Shown piece after piece: positions 24,111 to 36,960 of a stretch of 64,000 bases of DNA. How positions within the stretch are numbered: position 1 is the first letter of the stretch; each line of letters begins with the position of its first letter. The position numbers and the translations under genes were made by a program. The notes below the pieces were generated by a model. The model was not told the origin of the DNA, searched no databases, and saw only the letters and a program-made list of their open reading frames with translations. Origin of the DNA: Megalonaias nervosa (Eukaryota; Mollusca; Bivalvia; Unionida; Unionidae); the NCBI GenBank assembly GCA_016617855.1, contig JAECUM010016665.1, forward strand, positions 1 through 64,000, in the 5' to 3' direction.

Positions 24111-27100
24111 TGGTTCTTGATTGAACGAAACTGTTCAATGCATCGTTTTAGAGTGTATTTCCAGCACAAATATAGCTTCAATTCCGATAACGAATAATAT
24201 AGTTATCTTTCTTTTGCAACGTATAATAATCCCAACTGTCACGATCTGATTAATGTGTTTGCATTGTGATTGGGTGATATAATTGGCCAAATGATACAAC
24301 TTGGAGTTATATGCAAAAAGTTCAGTTCTGAGGATAATTATTTTGTTCCCAGTCAGTTTCTAGTGCACTTTAGTTGAAGATTTGTCCATGACAATTCCAT
24401 AGCACATAATAATAACAGCAAGGTCTTCTGATGCAAATTGCATCCCCTTTATAAAATCGCCAATTATAAATTGAAACTATACAATCTCATACTCCTTTCT
24501 GTACGCCAAACAAAGCCGTTGGCAGGCTTTTCGTGTCACTCTCTATTTCTTAATTGCTTCACCTTTGCCTCTATAATATGTTTCACCAGCTTTTATTTGG
24601 AGTTGTGGTCATATGACGTGAAAGCAGGGGATCTTACTAAAATGTCTGATGTTGAAATATCGAAATCTGTAGAAAGTACGAACAACAAATGATAAAACAA
24701 CAGGTGCAGGAGGCATAATTTTTGTTGAAAAAATCTTTTGATTGGGTGAAAAAGCATTTCTAGTGCCAAATCTTTCACATATCACTGATATAACCGCCTC
24801 TGATGCTCTTCGATATATTACTGTATAAGACTTGAAGACCATCGGCTAACCAAGATGTTGCCAGGTATTATGAAGCAGTCTGAATAAAAATTACAAACTA
24901 CGTCGACTCGAATGCTAGTGAAATTCACTGATTTGATGACAGAAAGGAGAGAGACTGGAATTATGATCAGGTGTAGGTCTTGCAGAGTATATTTTACTTA
25001 ATGACTCATAAAGATGAAATAAGGACCTACTTACTGAGTACACCTTTTACTAAAATCGGCCTTACCTCAGATCTAATTATATTGTTTCCGAATATATCTA
25101 CTTCATGGTTACTACATATAATAGTTTTAGTTTCTAGATTAGTAATAGTCCTTACTGTGCTTTTAATATAGAAACGTTATATATAGCGAAACACATCAAA
25201 TAACGTTCATCAACGTCATAAATGATATGATTTGTTTGTGTTCTGCAGTATATACATAGATTTTCAAGAGGAAAATGTTATTGTTTCCTTGTATATTTAT
25301 CAAAACTGGCATATTTTTTAATAGTTATATTATTTTTAAAGTCAATTTGGCAACCATTTTCTCGTCCATTATAAGGTTTTATGCATCAGACACCGACATT
25401 TATAGTTGATATGTTGTGGTATTATTTTCTTTGATAAATCATTAAATTTATACCCAAGAGTTTGTTTTACTAATGTAGTGCAGCCAGATTTGATATTTGT
25501 AGATTAGTTAAAGATATTGAAGTTACTATAGTTGAAAAATTATGAGTGTTGTTTCTTCTCCGTCTTAACAGATCTGGTCATATCAAACACCAAAATTCAT
25601 ATTCATTATTACCATTATTGTGTGCTGCCTACATTACTGGAAAATATGGAATACTAATACGTGTTAACAATTACATAACGTTAATATGAATGCACCAGAA
25701 TAATTGTATGGTTCTTTTCACCTATGCCTCATGTCCTAAAGGGTGCATATCCTTGGCTTCATTTTTCTCTTAATAGTTCATATTAAACATTGGCAAATAT
25801 GTTTGAAGTTGTGTTTATCAAATGACATGCATTAGAAACGCACACACAGTAGTTAACAAATATGCAGTTGTTGTCTATAGGTACAGTGCATATATGTTGG
25901 TTGTTGTGTATGTACAAGCTTTAAGATAACAACTCCCCTTTTTAAATCTACAGCTTCCTCGCTTTTCATTTGAACAAAAAGTTTAACTGTTCTCCTTTAA
26001 AGTGCAAAACTGGGGGATGCAAATACGAAAACAATGCAAGCATTAGTCTTTGTGTACGGAGTATTACCTATTTGTATGTTATGCGTATTACTTTCAGTAC
26101 ACTCTCTATGGGTAAATTTTCTAAAGTTACTATGAAATGTTTCTTCTTTGAACAATATATCGATTGGCGTTTATAAATCAATTCCTAAACATGGAAAATG
26201 CTAATCGTTACGTTTGTACTCCCGGCACAAATACTGACTTCTGTATTCTATACAGTTAAACCAAGGCCTATAAAGAAAACGTCAAGCGTTTTTCTAAAGG
26301 CATGTGTTTCTAAAAATACGAGTCGAACTTAGATGAAACTCAATTTTATTTGTTTACTGCAGTGTTGTTCTATTGCATCTAATAGGCATGCATTTCGTGT
26401 GTTTCAGGCAAGTATATATAATTTATTTATGTCGATAGTTTAGTCTCTATTCCATGTCGACTGAGTAGAACTAAATATTTGTTACTGTCTTTAAATTTCT
26501 ACAGACATTTTAAAATTTATTTCCAGCAGACCGACAACTCAAAAAAGTGTCATTCCATTTTGGTTAAAAAGCATATACAAGGAGTTCATAAATATATATC
26601 TTGTATCTTTGCACAAGCAGACACAAATCAAGTATATTATGGCTGCAGGCGATGAAGCTTGTCTGACCCATTTCTGTGGTAAAATCTGCGTTTCCAGTTA
26701 GGAAGGGAAATACTTGAACCCAAACATGTTTCGACGTATGTACCTCATCGAAATCATGTAATCATCCAGTCTAAACAACATTACCGCCGTAATAGATAGT
26801 TCTGTCTATAACCAGCTTTCTTCCAATATTAGTTAAAGCTGAATTATTTGCTTCTCATTTAACCTAAATGTCTAATGATAAGGAAATCTCCCAGGTATAA
26901 CAATTATATTAGGCCCTAGTCTAGGGGTTAGAACTTGTTAATGTGTTATAGTCGTTGGAGTGTATATAATACAATGACGCATTGGATTACGAAACTTAGC
27001 ACCCTGTGGTGTTAACCTTTGTTTATGTGGAGATACCTATTTTTGGTACATGTCGTCGTCCTATATATTTAGCAAAAATGTGCAAAGAAACATAATTATA

Positions 27101-27430
27101 GCCCGCAAAAGTTCCTTAATTACAAAACCCTGGTGAAATGTTAGGTTTAAGTTGTATGGGGCCGTTAATGCCCCAAGGCAAAACTAAATGAGCTGGACAC
27201 TCTTCATTTAGATGGTCAAGATTAGACTTATTAATCTGTGTGCTTGAGTGGAGATAATCTGAACACATTAACAGACTTTTATGTAACAACACACTATCAG
27301 CTACCGTCTTTAGCGAAGTATTATGATTAAACCGACTGTGCAGAGTTTTATTATTTATGATGATGGGCACACCTCCATAAACCTCGTAAAAAATTCATTG
27401 TAAAAATTGTTGTATGTGGTGAGTATTTTA
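24111..27430. other. No gene recognised
   Basis: Long AT-rich stretch. Short frames (24438-24692, 25970-26176, 27116-27370 minus) lack recognisable motifs or paired splice sites. Confidence 0.35.
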
Positions 27431-27439
27431 ATGCCAGAT

Positions 27440-28300
27440 GAGGAGGGTTGAAATGTGGGTGGCTTCAAGATTTGATTTATGCTTGGGTTTTAGCAAAGTG
27501 TTGGCCTTGCTTTTCTTCTCGCACTGGATCTCCTTCTCTTCTTTCCACTCTCAAAATTATGAGAAATGCTCTTTCTTGCGATTCGCACAAGGTATTTTTC
27601 TCTGAGCAGGGTGATCCATCATGACACTGCTACATGTATATGGTGCAAACAGGTTCACTCTTGCAGAATTCTTTGTGCTGGACATATGCCTGGCATTTCA
27701 AGCAGGTCAACAGATTTGGAATGAAAGGGTCGACTGCGATTTTCAAAATCCCGGTTTATAGTTGTAGTCAAATTGGCACAGTTGAGCATGAGGGTATAAT
27801 ATTTTATTGGAATCAATTTGCTGTTACTGCGAATGTCAATTTGCTTCACTTCGAGTCACGTACTGAGAAATGAGATTTTCAGGTATCACGGTCTCACTGC
27901 AGCTATCGAAATCTCTAGATTGTACAACTCCTCGTGACTAGTTGAGGTATTTGTGTGGATGTACAAAATTCGCGTAGAGAGTCAGAGTAAACTTTGCCGA
28001 TACACTCATCAAGTAATTGGCCAGAACTGATTTGTTTTTAATACTTCTTAACTCTCCACCCAATTCCTGAAGTGCTTTAGCTTACACAAGAGGTGTCGGA
28101 TTTCTTAGGTCTTTGATTCTCATCATTGAATTCAATGATGATAAACCTTTGCCAAAATTTCCTTGACTCGAACAAGTTTACTCATCCGACTCCTAGCCGA
28201 ATTGTTTCTGGTCCTTTTGAGACCAGGTCTAGCAATATTGATTAAAGGTTTGACTGGTTTTCCCATAGTAGCTTATTAAAATACTCGTAACTTGTGTTCA
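27440..28300 (-). pseudogene. LINE ORF1 (gag-like, zinc-knuckle) relic
   Basis: On the minus strand from about 27930: RDFDSCSE, then KLIPIKYYTLMLNCANLT (the 'LIPT..ILTF' segment of Jockey-like ORF1) and NRSRPFHSKSVDLLEMPGIC. A Cys/His zinc-knuckle series follows (CLKCQAYVQHKEFCKSEPVC; HDGSPCSEKN.LC), about 27710-27570, then EKK/QGQH near 27510. Stops and frameshifts are frequent. Towards 28290 an N-terminal region with KDLRNPTPLV is visible. No adjacent ORF2 was found. Confidence 0.75.
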
Positions 28301-28563
28301 CCATCTGCATCGGTACCCAACAAAGTGGCAGAGATTTATGCTTATATATTACGTTTTCATCTTAAGGATACACGAAGTGATGTATTCAAGCAAAGTAGAA
28401 ACTTGATTCAATTTGCATAATTCATAACTACACTGATTTATACAGTATCTGTTGCCATGAACTCATTTTAATTTTTCTAGAGGTACAAAACATTTGTGGA
28501 ATATCATGATTCCAAAATATTGCAGGTGGACTTAGTAAAGTGTAAAGGCTAGTACGGTCCAAG

Positions 28564-28759
28564 TACGGAAGCCTGTTAGTGCCACGTTGAAATTAATTTT
28601 TTTATCTCGTAATTACGACTTAGTATCCTGCAGTTAGGACTTAATATGTTGCAATTACGAGTTAGCTATCTCGTAATTCCTACTTTCTATCTCGCAGTGT
28701 CAAGATGTGAGGTCGTAATTACGAGATAAAGTTTCATTTCAACGTATCAGGCTTTCGTA
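28564..28759. mobile_element. MITE with ~55-bp imperfect inverted repeats and 7-bp TSD
   Basis: Left end TACGGAAGCCTG...CACGTTGAAAT...TATCTCGTAATTACGAC, right end the imperfect reverse complement ending CAGGCTTTCGTA. The element is 196 bp. GTCCAAG flanks it on both sides (28557-28563 and 28760-28766), a perfect 7-bp target duplication. The interior carries further copies of the TCTCGTAATT palindromic word. It has no coding capacity and would depend on a transposase elsewhere. Confidence 0.85.
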
Positions 28760-28766
28760 GTCCAAG

Positions 28767-29945
28767 CGAATCCGTATCAGTTATATAGTTCAGTGACGGC
28801 GTTATCATTAATAAACCTATATTTAAATCAACGATATGATGACCGATATGTGATTGCTGCACGATCAGGTGAACCTTACGTCTCAACATGGCTCAATATG
28901 GGAAAGGTAATGACTGATTAAAGTACATATTAGCTAATTTGGAAACGGTGTCATTCTATTTATGTTTCTTTCATCTAAGCTTGTATCCATACATAAAATG
29001 TAGAATCGAGAGATTGCCGCTTTCCTATGTGGAAATTTCATGTATATACTGTGAATTGGTACAATTAGAATTCCAGTTGGTTTGTGAATACAAGAGAGTT
29101 TTGAATTCCGCCTGTCTAGCAATCTAGTCCATGTGCACCTATAGTCATTGCGTTCGAACTGATTCAGTTCTTTTCTATATACCGTGCACAATGGAAATTA
29201 TACAAGACAATAATATATATGACAATATTTTAATTTGCACCACAATCAATGCATTGATAATCAAAACTTCAATACTGCTAACAATTTTATTAAAACATAA
29301 ATACTCAATGAATTACGACATAATTTTTCACTGACGAAAATGAAAAGCTAATTATTGGTCTCCATAGCATTCACATTCCTATTAGTTTCTCAAATACAAT
29401 TCCAAAATAATTTTTTTTTAAATAATGATCGTGAGCAACTATTTTAATACTTTGTGCTGAGCAAATCCCTTATCCCGATGTACTGGACAAGATAAATTGT
29501 AAAAATGGTTTGTTAGGGACAAGTCTATTTTTGTCGGTGTAAATAAGTCGGATTTTTACCCTGAGTAGCGGTTTGCAAGTAGAAAATATCTCTATTTTAA
29601 ATCAGTTGTTTTCACAACTAATTTGTAAACACGAATACTTTCAATAGCAGGTTGTCAGCATACATATCCAATGCTTGCATGAACACCCACAAATATATGT
29701 CCAGGACAGTAAGAATACCCACATTTGGTGCTGACGCTCTGTTGACTATATTGATCAAAAGCGTAAATAGTACAAAATCCGGCACTATGTCAGATATGGA
29801 GTTGACATCCAAATTCATGCTCTACTAAATTAGAAGACTGATCAACCGTAGATGCTATATAACAAATGTGTAAATCAAAAAGGCCTTTATTTGGTTATGT
29901 TGAAAGCGAGCTTAAGATCAAAATATGCATGTATTAGAAAGCCTT
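28767..29945. other. No gene recognised
   Basis: AT-rich sequence with short incidental frames only. Confidence 0.4.
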
Positions 29946-30145
29946 AGTTTGTTTGAGTGGTTGGTTTTCATGGGTACTATTTGCACATTTTTGGCTGAAT
30001 CATGCCGAGGAAACATGAGTTAAGTGCCTTTCCTAACAGCAAACCGAGACAGCCGACTAGGGCTTGACTGGTAGGATGTCGAACCCGCTACCCCCTTAAT
30101 TTCGAGTACGACGCACTACCAACCGAACTACCGCGGCTCTCGGGA
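29946..30145 (-). mobile_element. tRNA-derived SINE, minus orientation
   Basis: On the minus strand an A-box-like TAGTTCGGTTGGTAGTGC (about 30133-30111) is followed by a B-box-like GGGTTCGACATCC (about 30087-30075). A conserved-looking body follows (GCACTTAACTCATGTTTCCT, GCATGATTCAGCC). There is no intact tRNA fold. The right end is near 30145; the left end is uncertain. Confidence 0.7.
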
Positions 30146-30775
30146 AATTGTTGGGCATGGTATGGTTCTGTGGGTTTAACGAAACATTTCAGCATATACA
30201 AGATACACGTAGCGGCCAGTTTATTTGGTAGAGGAACAACCATGGAGATCCTTTGGAAGAACACAGATCTACAAGAAGCTACTGACACATTTTCTCACAT
30301 ATTATGCCCATTTAATAGAGAACTTTTCCTGTAAATGGATGAATATATACACCGGTTGTACAATTTGTTGTTTTTTTTAGGTTGACAGCTACTAACATTA
30401 TAAATAAAATACATATATTTCTATCCATTGAATTCACATGCGAATATAATGATGAAAGTTGGAAAATTGTCAGTGATAGGATCATTTGAGTTTATATTAT
30501 AGACATGCATTGGGAGGCATGAATTTTAAGCTTGACCTACTATAAAAGTGCGTACTAAATATTTTCATACTTAGAGTCTTAATTCTTATCAACGACTTTG
30601 TATACAGCTCATGACAAAATTAACACCGACTCCAGTTTAGAAAGTGCTTTATATTTAGGAATAAGAAACTGATAGTTTTATCTTGTACACATGAACACCA
30701 TACCTTTGTATTCTTCCAGAAATTGGACTTCTTTGGGCTTTCTGCGTATCCAGCTTGTTAATTAATGCAGCAGAT

Positions 30776-30776
30776 G

Positions 30777-30860
<84 letters not shown>
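30776..30860. repeat. (GATA)n microsatellite
   Basis: About 21 uninterrupted GATA units. Confidence 0.97.
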
Positions 30861-30862
<2 letters not shown>

Positions 30863-31640
30863 AAATTAATTAAAATCTATATAAGCACTAAAGTAACCAT
30901 CTGAAGGATTTCTTCAGAACCTTATTAGCATTACAACGAAATGTTTTTCTCCGCTTTCTAAGTTGCAAACATTATAGTGTACTGAGTAAAGCGGTGGTTA
31001 ATCGTCCAGATAAATAATCATTTTAGCTGTAATCATAACAGGTTACTTTGTTTCATTGGTAAGATGATGTCTACACCCCCCACTACCAACCCACCTATAC
31101 ACCTTGCCACACTCCCCATGGGTCTCGTTTATGACATGCATATTTATGTTATAAAGCCCAATGCACTATAAATAGGAATTGAAGTTTGTTTCTATGCATG
31201 CAAGGTGTTTTTTTTATACATCTTATTTTCTGATTTTTTTCCAACAGGTGATCATGGAAGAAGAATCATCCAAGGACAGGTAGTGAATATTTTTAATTTA
31301 AATTAGTTTTAATTTGCAAACATTCGCAAGATGACTAAATGCCTTATGTCAAGTGCACACTACATGAATTGATATAGACCTTGTGATACCGATATCAATG
31401 TCAAAGAGCTATCGCATTGTCGTCTTTATACTTTGTGTGCATTTTTCGTTTCCCGTGACTGTGCTTGTGTGTGTGTGTAATGCTTCTATAACACAATCTT
31501 TAAAATGTATAATAATCGACCCCGCAGTGTTCTATAACTTCTTTTCCAAAAATATGAATAAAAATAACATCGTACTATTCGAAATTGCATGTGTGCCAGA
31601 AGTATTTTGTTTCTCCTACACCAACCAGAAAGACCGTACT
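30861..31640. other. No gene recognised
   Basis: A short exon-like stretch (31249-31280, acceptor TTCCAACAG, donor GTAGTG) is the only splice-like feature, too short to support. A 128-codon frame at 31383-31769 (+) overlaps a repeat shared with 42534-42616 and has no recognisable motif. Confidence 0.35.
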
Positions 31641-31799
31641 CTTTTTACTAATGTCTGTCAGAATAACTTGAGCATTGTTATTACGCCTGTTTTGCCCTTT
31701 TTACCCTTTTGGGCCCTGATACACGTAACAGCCTCTGTCCTCCATGACTCTGACAAGAATGCAGCATAGTTCCTCTATTAATAATACATTCATTTAGTA

Positions 31800-34700
31800 T
31801 AATTGCACGACTGGCAGACCTAGTCCAGACCCATCACATCCAGGCGCAATACGCACACTCAGATAAAGTCAATTACCCCTTCTTTACTGCTCATACAATC
31901 ATAGAAAACCTCTGCCTCGACAATATTTAAATGTCCAGCGACTGTGTACTGTGTGGTTTACGGTCATTTAAAGACTCAACGATTACTCATGTACCTTTTG
32001 CCTCCAATGATCAGCTTTGCCAATGACTGTTACCCGAGCAAGTGCATCCTTCTTGAATAACATTGGAGATCTTTATCTTTTTAACGGAGTAAATGCTGTT
32101 TTAAAATATTTGTTGGTGAACCTAACTGAGTTGGATACATACACTTTGCCATTATAGAAACAATCCTTGAACGTTTTCGCACCCTGTGCTGCAACGAAAG
32201 ATTGAACCTTTGCTCCTGTTAAAGCTATAACACCCAGATGACCAACGGCTGGCATATCCACACCAATGTGGTTCCAACTATCAATTTTGTAATTGGTCTT
32301 TTACATTTAAGTGTATACAAAATTCCATGCAACGCTGTTTTTACGCGGATATTCGTGGACAAGTGGGACAAACTTTTCATCAATGATAGCATCCGCTGTC
32401 ACTTGGTTCAACACCCTGTCGGTAAATTCCACAACTTCATCATCGCGGTCAGAATCCATCACGTATATGATAAAATCTAATCTTACACAGAAAAGCCAAA
32501 AAACGGTTAAGTAGCCGTATGGATAGATTTGAAATCTTACAAATTGAATTTTATCTTTTGCCGCAAAGTAATTGTTCCTGAATATACAAACTATTTAGGA
32601 AGACCGGTGTCGGGATCTTTACGTATTATTACTCTTGGACCAGGATCCTTATTTACAATTGCTGTTACTTGTCTCCATTGACTATACTAACCGGATACAA
32701 TAAAAAATCCGATCCTGACTAGCGTGCTCTTAAGATGTTAGGTTTATCGAAGCTATTTAAGTCCATACAAGTCAAAATACAAGCGATGTTGATGCGTCAC
32801 CACGAATGCAACCCAATGTGTGCCCGGTCCTGTTGTCAAATCCACATTTTGAGTAATTATTTTCCATGTATCTGACAAATCCAATAATTGTTGTGGAGTC
32901 ATCCGCGTTGTCAAGAATTGATTCGAATAACGTGCACTGTTGAACTACGCCATGATTTCGTTTTTGACAAACCCAGCTGTGGCATTGGCAGGATAATTGG
33001 TACAATCAACCTGTTCCTTTTTTCCTTCAATTTACAAGAATGCCTTACATAGAAAGAAGAATCTAGACATGTTCTACACTTGAAATTATATTCGTAATTG
33101 ATTGGGGTCTCTGTCCGGGTATGAGTAATACTGAAAAACATGTTTGTTTCGATCAACTAACACGGGAGCACCTGTGCCAAATGCTGAATCAGATTAAACT
33201 TTGAACTGGGCCATGACGAAACTATAATTTCCACTTAAAAATTGTCGATTGTGTTTAATACCTTCGCTTGACGTCTATTGTGGATTCACCACTCACGCCC
33301 TCAACCGTAATTCCCATTGCCTAATTTTCAATCGTTGCTGATCAGCTTCATTAATAATTTTACCAACAGCAGCCGGTATAGATTCTGTCGATGGTAGTGT
33401 AACTGGAATCTTAGGTTGTGCACAAATCACTGATCGCCGTAGTCGGTCGCGAATCGATTGAGCCGACTAACGACTGAAATTATTTCATCAGATTCACAGC
33501 ATCGCTTTTGATGCAGTCAACTTCTCGTATTTCAGCTTCTTTGGCGATCGGCGCAGCGCGGGAGGCTAAGGCCCAGAGAACTTATGGTGTACCCGTGAAC
33601 AATCCATGAACAACATCACCGAGGCCACTTCCATAATATGTACCGTACCCAGGTTTTCTCCCAGTAACTTCTTGCATGCGATCTCTAATGTACAGTTGTG
33701 TCGTTTATATTTCACCGCTCATATCAACAATATGCCTGTCTTTATTCACAAAGGTAAAATGAATATGTGTCAGCCTAGTAATGAAATGGAAGATGCACGG
33801 GTTCTGCGGGCGTAACTGATAGCAAATCACCTGGGTCCACGGCTGGTGAAAACCCAAAACAGTACATAACCCTGAACAACTATACCTGTTCTAATGCTTA
33901 GCACTAACAGAGTCAAAAGTTAAATTGATCTGAGTTGTTGAGGTAATTCTTACAATGTCATACACGATATGATATCCCACAGGTAAAAATCGTTTACCAT
34001 CTGAAATATCGTCAGGACAACCTAAAACTGATGTTATTGACTACTGTTTCATACAGCTGCATACGTTTGAGTTTCCGTTGAAATGAATTTTAATCTTTGC
34101 CAGTTGTCAGTTTGATTATTAGTCCATTTTCTTCATTGATCGATTCTATGTCTGCTGAAAACACAATTGTGTTGTTCGCCGGCAGACCACCAGCCGGTTG
34201 TGATCGCATATTAGCCGGGCTGTAATACACTCGCAGAGACGCTAGTGCGATATAAATTGTGCGTTATTTACAAGTAGTAACAGGTGCAGAAAAGTCACAC
34301 TGAATTCTGATTTCATTGATGAGATTATAATCATCAAAGTAATGTTCTGAGTTGTATTGACATAATCCTGTTGCATTGCAGCATCGATTTCGTCTGCATC
34401 GATTCAGAACTCATCATGAGTGTGCGAACTTCTTTCGTCGCATACATCAAGGATATCATGGATATCTTCAACAATTTCATGCATCAGTGCGCGATATATG
34501 TTTCTGTCAATGAAGTCATTGGTGACCAGTAGGTGCTAAATCGATGCGACCTCGTTAATGACTTCGGATGCGCTGTTGCCCCCAATGAACTGATGCCACA
34601 AGTGTTTCCAATCAATCCACGAGATCGTTAGGGTCACATAACCCACAAGTCCTAAGTCCTTCTCGTTGTTTTGGTTGTTGCTTGAGTGTGGGTTAAGGAG

Positions 34701-36960
34701 GTCGTTTTGGTGTGTGTGCAATAGGTCTTTGCTTTAATTGTCGTTGTTACTTTTTCGTTTGTTATTTTACCCATTCTGAACTCTTCCTGCGAACAAAACT
34801 CTGGTGCCGGTTATTGTGCTAATAACTTTTCAAATTGTTTTTAACTTTTCATGACGGTGTACGCTTTGGTTGTTGCTGTTCTTCCTAACCTTCTTTCTCT
34901 GTTTATTTACTCCAAAATCTTCTTCTTGGACCTAGGGGCTCACTGATAATTAACTGTTCAATAGTCTTTGCGGGGCCCCAAGTGGCCGAGTGGTCTACAA
35001 CGCTCACCGTTCCGGATCACTGCCATCTCACCTCTGTCTGCATGGGTTCGAGTCTCAGTCTCGGCTAACGTGGGTACGTGAGAAAGCTTGCCAGTAGCTT
35101 CTCGTGGGTCGGTGGTTCTTCCCGGGTTTTTCCAGGGTTCTTCCTATACCAGTTATACTGGGGCCATGTATAGCCGATCATGTGCTAAAAAATGGCATTA
35201 AACCCTACAACAACAAAAACAACAACAACAATAGTCTTTGCTGTTGCTGGTGTTACGTTTAAGATAACCTTGGTGCGTTTAACTATTTTAGCTGAGTACC
35301 CGATTCCGGTTACCTCTGCCACTTCTTCCGCTGTTGCTCTTGTAACCTTTTAAATATCCTCCGCAAGTTCGGCAATATCATTTGTGAGTTTAATCAGAGG
35401 CGCAAATGGAGGTTTAAAGCCCATTGTGAGGTATTCACGTGCAGTTTGTCGCGACTGTAACATATATTTGAGTTTTTTACTGCCTACTTTAACATTATGA
35501 ATCAGTTCCTGCTTTTCAGTAGTAGCATTACTCCGTCGATTCCCATACTCTTCAATGGAATCACTGGACGGGTATTGTCTTTTACTTGATTTAGAAGGGC
35601 AAATGATCAGTACACGGACTGAGCTCGGAAATACGGAATTTCCAGTTACATCGCCATGCCTGGATGGCTTAGGTGCTGCCTGATCAGAGACGTCAATGAC
35701 ACAAAAATCTCTGAATCCTTCTCGAATTTCCTTTCTCCTGATGATATTGAATAAATACAGTATACAATATAATCATGTCTTCATATTGTGCACCATGTGG
35801 CGCCAAAATACGTACCTCAAATCAAACGCAAGTTCGAACACGTAGGTGAAGAGCTGCAATTGCTAAAACTTGTGTTTCCTGTGGAGCAAAGAAGTTTACG
35901 TTTAATGGGGGAACTAAAACGTCCGGTTTAAAAACGTCGGCGGTGAAATAACTGCTGCATTAATAACTTTACCAGGAATACCGTAGAGTAAATATCCCTG
36001 TGGAAAACACCTTCTTGGATACAATTCCTGTAGATCTGGTACAAGCCTGAATATATGACTTGATTGTAAGAACCAGCCGAAGCTCGGTGAGGCACATGTG
36101 AGTTGGTGCTGCGAGTTACCGAAATGACCTTGATTATAATGCATCAAACAATATCCGTTCACGTCAACGTGCCCATGTTGATCTCATCCATGAATGCAAT
36201 TAATCGAACACTGTGACAACGAATCGCTAGACGGGTTGTCAAAGGAGGTATGAAAGAGAAGATTGCAATAGGTGGTAATCATTAAAGTAAATAATATTAA
36301 TAAAAATAATGAATGCAAAAGCCATACGCTATCAAAAATATAATAAGGTCCTAATGGGTAGTGGAGAGGAGAAGCCACTGTGGAAAAGTTAGCAAGTGCG
36401 GCAAAGGTTGCTCGAACATGGTTGGCCAAACAAGCGCTGTGGTAAATCTATTTGACTGTGCCAAGAATAGTTTCACGTGGATGGCTTGATGTCCAAATAC
36501 CAAATGAGGTTCATCGGGCTGATTTGTTATTTTTCAACATTATCCTGTACATGATCGACAAGGATGATTGCGTACCTCCAAATATGCGATAACCATTGTC
36601 AAGTTTGCCAGTAGATATAAATCAGCTAAGCCGTTGACGTCAATCGATTTAGCAACTGTCGCAGACTCATTCGAACGCATTTATGCATGCCACAACTCAC
36701 ATTGCCACGATTGCTGCAAGTAGATCCTAGTAAAGAATTTCTCGGATTTGTGACTGCTTTGCTAACCAAACGCTGTGTACGAGTTCGTGTTTGACATGTC
36801 AACATTGATCGTGACCACGCCGTTGTCGAAAGATTTAATCGCATACTTATAGAATGGATATTAGGTATCCTCAGGAATTGTTGATGACGTCTCGTTGTAC
36901 TAGTCTCTCGAGTTTCCGAAAGTTGCATTGAAACCGCTCGGAGACAAGTTTGTACTATAT
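31800..36960 (-). other. Decayed region downstream of a Polinton polymerase; probable remains of the same element
   Basis: The minus strand carries many short protein-like fragments separated by stops. Examples are GAKVQSFVAAQGAKTFKDCF (about 32200), GYGTYYGSGLGDVVHGLFTG (about 33600), DGKRFLPVGYHIVYDIVRI (about 33970), WKHLWHQFIGGNSASEVINE (about 34590) and FKPPFAPLIKLTNDIAELAE (about 35400). The Gly-rich GSGLGDVV segment is vaguely like small capsid-associated proteins, but I cannot assign any. The position next to a type-B polymerase and the higher GC content than the flanks suggest Polinton structural genes. No integrase, packaging ATPase or protease was recognised. Confidence 0.4.
34972..35228 (+). 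mobile_element. tRNA-derived SINE with (AAC)n tail and 13-bp TSD
   Basis: The A-box TGGCCGAGTGGT is at 34982 and a B-box GGGTTCGAGTC near 35044. A body with TTCCCGGGTTTTTCCAGGGT and TTAAACCCTACAAC leads into an AAC-rich tail. CAATAGTCTTTGC occurs at 34959-34971 and again at 35229-35241, a perfect 13-bp target duplication. The same SINE family is present at 50669-50905. Confidence 0.9.

Noticed and set aside
31383..31769. 128-codon plus-strand frame with a hydrophobic N-terminus
   Set aside because: The 3' part overlaps a fragment repeated at 42534-42616 that reads better on the minus strand, and no domain is recognisable.
34972..35060. Possible true tRNA gene
   Set aside because: A and B boxes are present, but the fold is not intact and an AAC tail plus target duplication mark it as a SINE.
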